From Sinomonas sp. P10A9 (GTDB lineage: Bacteria; Actinomycetota; Actinomycetes; Actinomycetales; Micrococcaceae): a stretch of 64,000 bases of DNA. The translations under genes and the position numbers were made by a program. The first letter of the stretch is position 1. The number at the start of each line of letters is the position of its first letter. Below the pieces are notes generated by a model. It was not told the DNA's origin. It saw only the letters and a program-made list of their open reading frames with translations, and did no database searches. The DNA lies in contig NZ_CP163302.1 in assembly GCF_041022165.1 (NCBI RefSeq), positions 372,001-436,000 on the forward strand, in the 5' to 3' direction. Shown here piece by piece: positions 59,792-64,000 of the stretch.

Positions 59792-60958
59792 ATGAGCAGG
59801 AAAGTCCGCCTCGGCGTCGTCGGATTCGGCGCGCAGGGCAGCTCGTACGCGAAGTTCATCGCGGATGGCCTCGTGCCGAACATCGAGGTCACGGCCATCG
59901 CAGACGTCGACCCGGCCAAGCGCGAGAAGATCGCCGAGCTCTACCCGGACGTCCAAGTCTTCGATGACTATGTCACGATGCTCGAGTCCGGCGTGGTCGA
60001 GGCCGTCGTCACGACCGTGCCGCACTACCTCCACCCGCAGATGGGCATCCAGGCCCTCGAGCGCGGCATCCACGTGCTGCTCGAGAAGCCGGCCGGCGTC
60101 TACACGAAGCAGGTCAAGGAGCTCAACGAGTTCGCTGGGACCCGGCCCGAGCTGACGTTCGCGATCATGTTCAACCAGCGCAACAACCCGCTGTACCGCA
60201 AGCTCAAGGAGATCGTGGACGCGGGCGAGATCGGCAAGATCAAGCGCACCAACTGGATCATCACCACGTGGTGGCGCCCGCAGGGCTACTACGACCAGAG
60301 CGAGTGGCGCGCCACGTGGGGCGGCGAAGGCGGCGGCGTCCTGGTCAACCAGGCACCGCACCAGCTGGACCTGTGGCAGTGGATCTGCGGTGTCCCGCAG
60401 AGCGTCTTCTCGAAGGTCGCCTACGGCTTCCGTCGCAACATCGCCGTCGAGGACGAGGTGACCGCGGTGGTCGACTACGGTGACGGCGCGACGGGCGTCT
60501 TCGTGACCGCGACGCACGACATCACGGGCACCGACCGCTTCGAGATCCTCGGCGACCAGGGCAAGATCGTCGTCGAGGATTCCAAGACCGCCGTGGTGAC
60601 ACGCCTGAACAAGCCCGAGCGCGAGCTGAGCGAGGCCATGGACATGGACGATGTCCGCAAGATGTTCCAGGGCCAGTTCAACCCGGCGGACTTCTACACG
60701 CAGGAGACCATCGCGTTCGAGTCCGCGTGGGGCGCCCAGCACTCCGGCGTGCTTGAGAACTTCGCCGCGAACATCCTCGACGGCACACCCCTGCTTGCCC
60801 CGGGTACCGACGGCATGCTCGGCGTGCGGCTCGCCAACGCGATCCACCTCTCGAGCTGGACCGGGAAGGAAGTCTCGATGGACTTCGACGAGGACGAGTT
60901 CCTCGCGGAGCTCAACAAGCGCATCGCCGCCGAGGGCAAGTTCCCCGAGCGCGCGTAG
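59792..60958 (+). CDS. Gfo/Idh/MocA family oxidoreductase
   Basis: A 388-residue dehydrogenase. Rossmann motif LGVVGFGAQGSSYAKFIADG (residues about 6-25), HVLLEKPAGVYT with catalytic Lys, and GGGVLVNQAPHQLDLWQWIC with the family His. It follows the isomerase gene after 33 bp (ribosome site ACGGAGA), making a two-gene operon. Probably oxidises a sugar ring hydroxyl, or reduces the product; direction and substrate are unknown. It is only distantly similar in pattern to the first Gfo/Idh/MocA gene at 52038. Confidence 0.92.
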   Translation: MSRKVRLGVVGFGAQGSSYAKFIADGLVPNIEVTAIADVDPAKREKIAELYPDVQVFDDYVTMLESGVVEAVVTTVPHYLHPQMGIQALERGIHVLLEKPAGVYTKQVKELNEFAGTRPELTFAIMFNQRNNPLYRKLKEIVDAGEIGKIKRTNWIITTWWRPQGYYDQSEWRATWGGEGGGVLVNQAPHQLDLWQWICGVPQSVFSKVAYGFRRNIAVEDEVTAVVDYGDGATGVFVTATHDITGTDRFEILGDQGKIVVEDSKTAVVTRLNKPERELSEAMDMDDVRKMFQGQFNPADFYTQETIAFESAWGAQHSGVLENFAANILDGTPLLAPGTDGMLGVRLANAIHLSSWTGKEVSMDFDEDEFLAELNKRIAAEGKFPERA

Positions 60959-60981
60959 CCCTCTGAAGGGGCGCAGCGCAA

Positions 60982-61017
60982 GCCTCCTTTCTGGGAGCAT
61001 GGACCCAGAAAGGAGGC
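60982..61017 (+). terminator. Hairpin that also contains the next gene's ribosome site
   Basis: GCCTCCTTTCTGGG (60982-60995) pairs perfectly with CCCAGAAAGGAGGC (61004-61017) over an 8-nt loop. The right arm holds AGGAGG, the ribosome site for GTG 61021. It may terminate the upstream operon and, on read-through messages, hide the lacI start. Confidence 0.75.
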
Positions 61018-61020
61018 CCT

Positions 61021-62037
61021 GTGCCCAAGCCCCAGGCGACGATCTACGACATTGCGGCGCTCGTCGGAGTGAATGCGTCGACCGTCTCTCGCGCCCTGAG
61101 CCGGCCCGGGCGCGTGAGTGCAGCGACCCAACGCCGCATTGAGGATGCCGCGCGCGAACTCGACTACCACGTCAATACCGTCGCGCGGGCCGTCAAGACC
61201 GGGCGTCTCCAGACCATTGGCCTCCTCGTCCCTGACATCGCGTATGCCGTGTACCAGGACATCCTGCGGGGCGCGGAGCGGGCCGCGAGGGAGGTCGACT
61301 ACGTGGTGCTCGTCGGGGAGGAGTTCCGTTCGGCCCAGGCGGAGCTGGACTGGGCGCGCCGTGTACGGGCGGCGGTCGACGGCGTCATCCTCGCCTCACC
61401 GCGCATCCCCGACGCCCGCATCCGCGAGTTCGCGGGGGACAAGCCGACCGTCGTCGTCAACCGGGTTCTCAACGGCGTGCCCAGCGTTGTGCCAGACGTC
61501 GCGCCCGGGGTGAGGGCCGCCGTCGTGCGCGCGGCCGAGCTGGGGCACCGCCGGCTGCTCTACATTCCGGGCGTGGGCAGCTCGTGGATGTCGCGGAGTC
61601 GATGGGACATCCTCGAGGCGGCGGGCGCCGAGGCCGGGATCGAGGCTGTCTCGGCGCCGCCCGGCATGCCCTCACGCCGACGCGGGGCCGAGCTCGCCGA
61701 TGACGTGCTCGCCAGCGGGTGCTCGCTCGTCATCGCGTTCAACGACCTCATCGCGATCGGCCTCCTGCAGGAGCTCCAGGACCGCAGCGTGCCGGTGCCC
61801 GAGCGGCTCAGCATCGTCGGCTTCGACAACATCCGCGGCTCCGACTTCACGTCGCCCCGCCTCGCGACCATCGGCGCGCCGCTCAACGAGGCTGGCGGCC
61901 AGGCGGTCAGGATGCTGCTCGCGCGGATCGAGGGCAGCACGGATCGCGGAACGGCGGCCGACGACGGCGGTCCGGGCGCGCCGTCGTACGGCCTCGCGAC
62001 AGTATTCCACGAACGCGGCTCCCTCGGCCCGGCGTAG
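61021..62037 (+). CDS. LacI family transcriptional regulator (first of cluster)
   Basis: A 338-residue LacI protein: HTH ATIYDIAALVGVNASTVSRA (residues 4-23), LSRPGRVSAATQRRIEDAAR and hinge NTVARAVKTGRLQTIGLLVP; the core ends with VPERLSIVGFDNI and ASPRLATIGAPL-type segment. GTG start with AGGAGG, which lies in a hairpin stem. Convergent with the second LacI gene (20 bp apart). It is a candidate reader of the TGGCAA-N-CG-N-TTGCC sites. Confidence 0.92.
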   Translation: MPKPQATIYDIAALVGVNASTVSRALSRPGRVSAATQRRIEDAARELDYHVNTVARAVKTGRLQTIGLLVPDIAYAVYQDILRGAERAAREVDYVVLVGEEFRSAQAELDWARRVRAAVDGVILASPRIPDARIREFAGDKPTVVVNRVLNGVPSVVPDVAPGVRAAVVRAAELGHRRLLYIPGVGSSWMSRSRWDILEAAGAEAGIEAVSAPPGMPSRRRGAELADDVLASGCSLVIAFNDLIAIGLLQELQDRSVPVPERLSIVGFDNIRGSDFTSPRLATIGAPLNEAGGQAVRMLLARIEGSTDRGTAADDGGPGAPSYGLATVFHERGSLGPA

Positions 62038-62057
62038 AAAGGCCAGGAGGGACTGCT

Positions 62058-63110
62058 TCAGCCGGCGTGCTCGGCGCGGGCGGGCGCCTGGCCTGTCGAG
62101 GCCCGCACCTCGAGGTGGGTGGGCATGACGGCAAGCCTGCGGACCGTCGCTGCGTGCAGCGGATCGAGCTGCGCGAGGAGCATCGAGACGGCGGTGCGCC
62201 CGGCCTGCTCGATCGGCGAGGCGATCGTGGTCAGCGGCGGGTTGCAGAAGTCGGCCCCGAAGATGTTGTCGCAGCCCACGATGCTCATGTCCTCAGGCAC
62301 GCGGACGCCGCGCTCGCGGAAGCGTTGGAGCATGCCGATCGCGATGAGGTCGTTGAACGCGATGACGGCCGTCGCGCCCGTGCGCAGGGCAGCGTCGGCA
62401 GCTGCAGCACCGGATGAGGTCTTCGGGGAGTAGGGCCCCACGCGGGTCGCCGTCATCCCGCGCCGCGCGGCGGCCTCTTCGATCGCCTTCCAGCGGCGGT
62501 GTGTCGACCACGAGCTCGTCGGGCCGCCTACGTAGGTCACCCTCGTGTGCCCGAGCGAGGCGAGGTGCTCGAGCGCCTGGACCATAGCGCTGGGGGTGTC
62601 GATGAGCACGGTGGGGGCGTCTGCCGTCGCGCGGTTGATCGTCACGAGCGGCTGGAGGCGCGCGGCCTCGGTGAGCTGGACATCGGTGAGGCGCGACGCC
62701 GCGAGGATGATTCCGTCCGCGGTGCGGCGCAGCTTGCGCAGGGCATCGAGTTCGACGTCGGTCGCCTCCTCAGTGTCGACGAGCAGCTGTGTGTAGCCCG
62801 CCGCCTTGAGCTGGTTCTGCGTGCCGCGGATGATGTCGAAGTAGAACGGGTTGGTCACGTCGGGCACGAGGACCGCGATGATGCCCGTGCGCCCCGAGCT
62901 CAGCCCGCGGGCTTGGGAACTCGGCACGTAGTGCAGCTCTGCTGCGATCTTCTCGATGCGCTCGCGGGTGCGGGCGTTGACGCGCTGCGGGTTGGAAAGA
63001 GCGCGGGATACGGTCGACGTCGCGACGCCGGCCCGTTCGGCGATGTCGCGGATGGTGGGCATCCGCTCGGAGGCCTCGATGGCCCCGGAAGACTCTGTCA
63101 TGACTTCCAT
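62058..63110 (-). CDS. LacI family transcriptional regulator (second of cluster)
   Basis: A 350-residue LacI protein: HTH MPTIRDIAERAGVATSTVSR, SNPQRVNARTRERIEKIAAE, hinge YVPSSQARGLSSGRTGIIAV, then the sugar-binding core with VTNPFYFDIIRG and SIVGCDNIFG. Start ATG 63110 is uncertain (ATG 63101 is close and 63137 is possible). It is divergent from the last binding-protein gene, with a clear operator 21 bp from its start, so it is probably autoregulated and controls the next operon. Confidence 0.92.
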   Translation of the reverse strand: MEVMTESSGAIEASERMPTIRDIAERAGVATSTVSRALSNPQRVNARTRERIEKIAAELHYVPSSQARGLSSGRTGIIAVLVPDVTNPFYFDIIRGTQNQLKAAGYTQLLVDTEEATDVELDALRKLRRTADGIILAASRLTDVQLTEAARLQPLVTINRATADAPTVLIDTPSAMVQALEHLASLGHTRVTYVGGPTSSWSTHRRWKAIEEAAARRGMTATRVGPYSPKTSSGAAAADAALRTGATAVIAFNDLIAIGMLQRFRERGVRVPEDMSIVGCDNIFGADFCNPPLTTIASPIEQAGRTAVSMLLAQLDPLHAATVRRLAVMPTHLEVRASTGQAPARAEHAG

Positions 63111-63130
63111 TGGAGCAGGCTTGGCAAATT

Positions 63131-63170
63131 TTGGCAATCGCTTGCCGCCATGTTTTGCTCTTCCTAGACT
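63131..63170 (+). promoter_or_regulatory. LacI-type operator and promoter between lacI and binding-protein gene
   Basis: TTGGCAATCGCTTGCC (63131-63146) is the best palindrome of the set. Its end overlaps a -35-like TTGCCG (63142-63147), with TAGACT (63165-63170) as -10 at 17 bp. A second half-like TTGGCAAATT lies directly before at 63121-63130. Confidence 0.7.
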
Positions 63171-63241
63171 CGCTAGTGCTGCTCACGGTTGTGGGCTGCG
63201 TCACGAAATCCGATGCAATGAGTACTCAAAGAGGAGACACC

Positions 63242-64000
63242 ATGCGGATGCGCACCTCCGCCAAGCTGGCCGCCGTCGCGGCAGCAGCGGCACTTGCCCT
63301 CACAGCCTGCGGTTCAGGCGGCTCGTCAGGGGGCTCGTCTGGCGGGGCCGTCAACGGTGCCGGCAAGACGCTCAACGTCCTGGTCAACGTCAACACGCTC
63401 TACCCCGAGCAGCAGAAGCAGTGGATGTCGGACATCGCTGCGAAGTTCAAGACCCAGACCAGCGCCGACCTCAAGTTCGAGACCTTCACTTCCGCCAACG
63501 ACGAGCTCACGCGCATCCAGACGTCGGTGGTGTCCGGCCAGGGGCCGGACGTGTACTCGCTCGGCACGACCTTCACGCCGACGGCCTACGCGACCAAGGC
63601 CTTCGTGACGCTCACCGACGACGACTGGAAGAAGGTCGGCGGCAAGGACCGGTTCAACCAGGCTGCCCTCGGCATCTCCGGCCCGGACAAGGACCACCTC
63701 GCGGGCGTCCCGTTCGTGAGCCGGCCGTTCGTCATGGCCTACAACAAGGACATCCTCAAGGCAGCGGGCATCGACAAGCCCGCGACAACGTGGGATGGCC
63801 TCCTCGACCAGGCCAAGAAGACCACCGACGCGGCCAAGGGCCAGTATGGCCTCGCCGTCGCCTACAAGGACAACTTCGACCCGTGGAAGTACATCTGGGC
63901 CATGTCAGTCCAGGCGGGCAACCCGCTCGTTGACGGCAAGACGGCCAAGCTCGACGACCCGGCCGTCAAGAAGGGCTACGAGACGTACTTCGGCTGGTTG
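63242..64000 (+). CDS. Sugar ABC transporter substrate-binding lipoprotein, cut by window end
   Basis: An open frame from ATG 63242 (ribosome site GAGGAG upstream) runs off the right edge with no stop; 253 residues are visible. Signal peptide MRMRTSAKLAAVAAAAALAL, lipobox LTAC with Cys23, a Gly/Ser linker, then a family-1 binding fold (TLNVLVNVNTLYPEQQKQWM, then SGQGPDVYSLGTTFT and VPFVSRPFVMAYNKDILKAA). It presumably starts another importer operon, controlled by the adjacent LacI protein. Confidence 0.92.
   Translation, partial: MRMRTSAKLAAVAAAAALALTACGSGGSSGGSSGGAVNGAGKTLNVLVNVNTLYPEQQKQWMSDIAAKFKTQTSADLKFETFTSANDELTRIQTSVVSGQGPDVYSLGTTFTPTAYATKAFVTLTDDDWKKVGGKDRFNQAALGISGPDKDHLAGVPFVSRPFVMAYNKDILKAAGIDKPATTWDGLLDQAKKTTDAAKGQYGLAVAYKDNFDPWKYIWAMSVQAGNPLVDGKTAKLDDPAVKKGYETYFGWL

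Noticed and set aside
58886..61000. 704-residue minus-strand frame opposite the isomerase and dehydrogenase
   Set aside because: It spans two convincing genes, with leucine/valine/aspartate-rich antisense composition and no motifs.

Overview
This window is GC-rich (roughly 70%), densely coding, single-chromosome-type bacterial DNA. Gene content points to a free-living Actinobacterium of the Micrococcaceae (Arthrobacter/Sinomonas-like; this is inference from protein style, not a search): Asp23/AmaP envelope-stress operon, actinobacterial EF-G2, lipoprotein-dependent sugar ABC importers with LacI/GntR control, many GTG starts, 4-nt start/stop overlaps, and several genes that look leaderless. 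No insertion sequence, prophage, CRISPR array, rRNA or replication origin was seen.

Layout. 0-2.2 kb: end of a GNAT acetyltransferase, a zinc alcohol dehydrogenase with an altered zinc ligand, and a spermidine-synthase-like protein. 2.3-5.8 kb: LysR regulator plus DUF2316 protein, divergent from an MFS metabolite transporter coupled to a 3-hydroxybutyrate-dehydrogenase-like SDR. 5.8-16.3 kb: histidine utilisation region: IclR regulator, LCP cell-wall ligase, a PsiD-like decarboxylase, hutU-hutH, two unknown genes, and hutG on the other strand. Three near-identical palindromes (before iclR, hutU and hutG) tie these into one probable regulon; hutI is absent. 16.3-26.4 kb: a degenerate 14-bp tandem repeat, EF-G2, a PadR/HAAS pair, FMN reductase, purine permease, two apparently internally shortened proteins (CopC-like and flavoprotein-like), a universal stress protein, a CDF metal exporter with a minimal zincin, and tRNA-Glu, tRNA-Asp, tRNA-Phe. 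26.5-36.8 kb: a large XRE/NB-ATPase/TPR regulator divergent from a SnoaL-M20 pair, a TetR/DHA2-MFS divergent pair, and a five-gene Asp23-AmaP operon followed by a small protein made of 11-residue repeats.

36.9-64 kb is a carbohydrate-uptake district: (i) a LacI-controlled sugar ABC importer; (ii) exoIII, nadE and an unknown gene; (iii) a GntR-controlled galactonate operon (importer, DgoD, DgoA, PfkB-type kinase); (iv) a large region from about 52 kb to the right edge with two Gfo/Idh/MocA dehydrogenases, a sugar isomerase/epimerase-like enzyme, a family-5 ABC importer with a fused permease-ATPase, two LacI regulators and the start of another sugar-binding lipoprotein. Four promoter regions of (iv) carry the same operator type (TGGCAA-N-CG-N-TTGCC), arguing for one regulon. 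My best guess is uptake of a glycoside followed by oxidation/elimination of its sugar ring. The three family-1 importers carry no ATPase gene here and presumably share an MsmK/UgpC-type ATPase. In each of the three importer operons where both are seen, a strong GC hairpin sits between binding-protein and permease genes.
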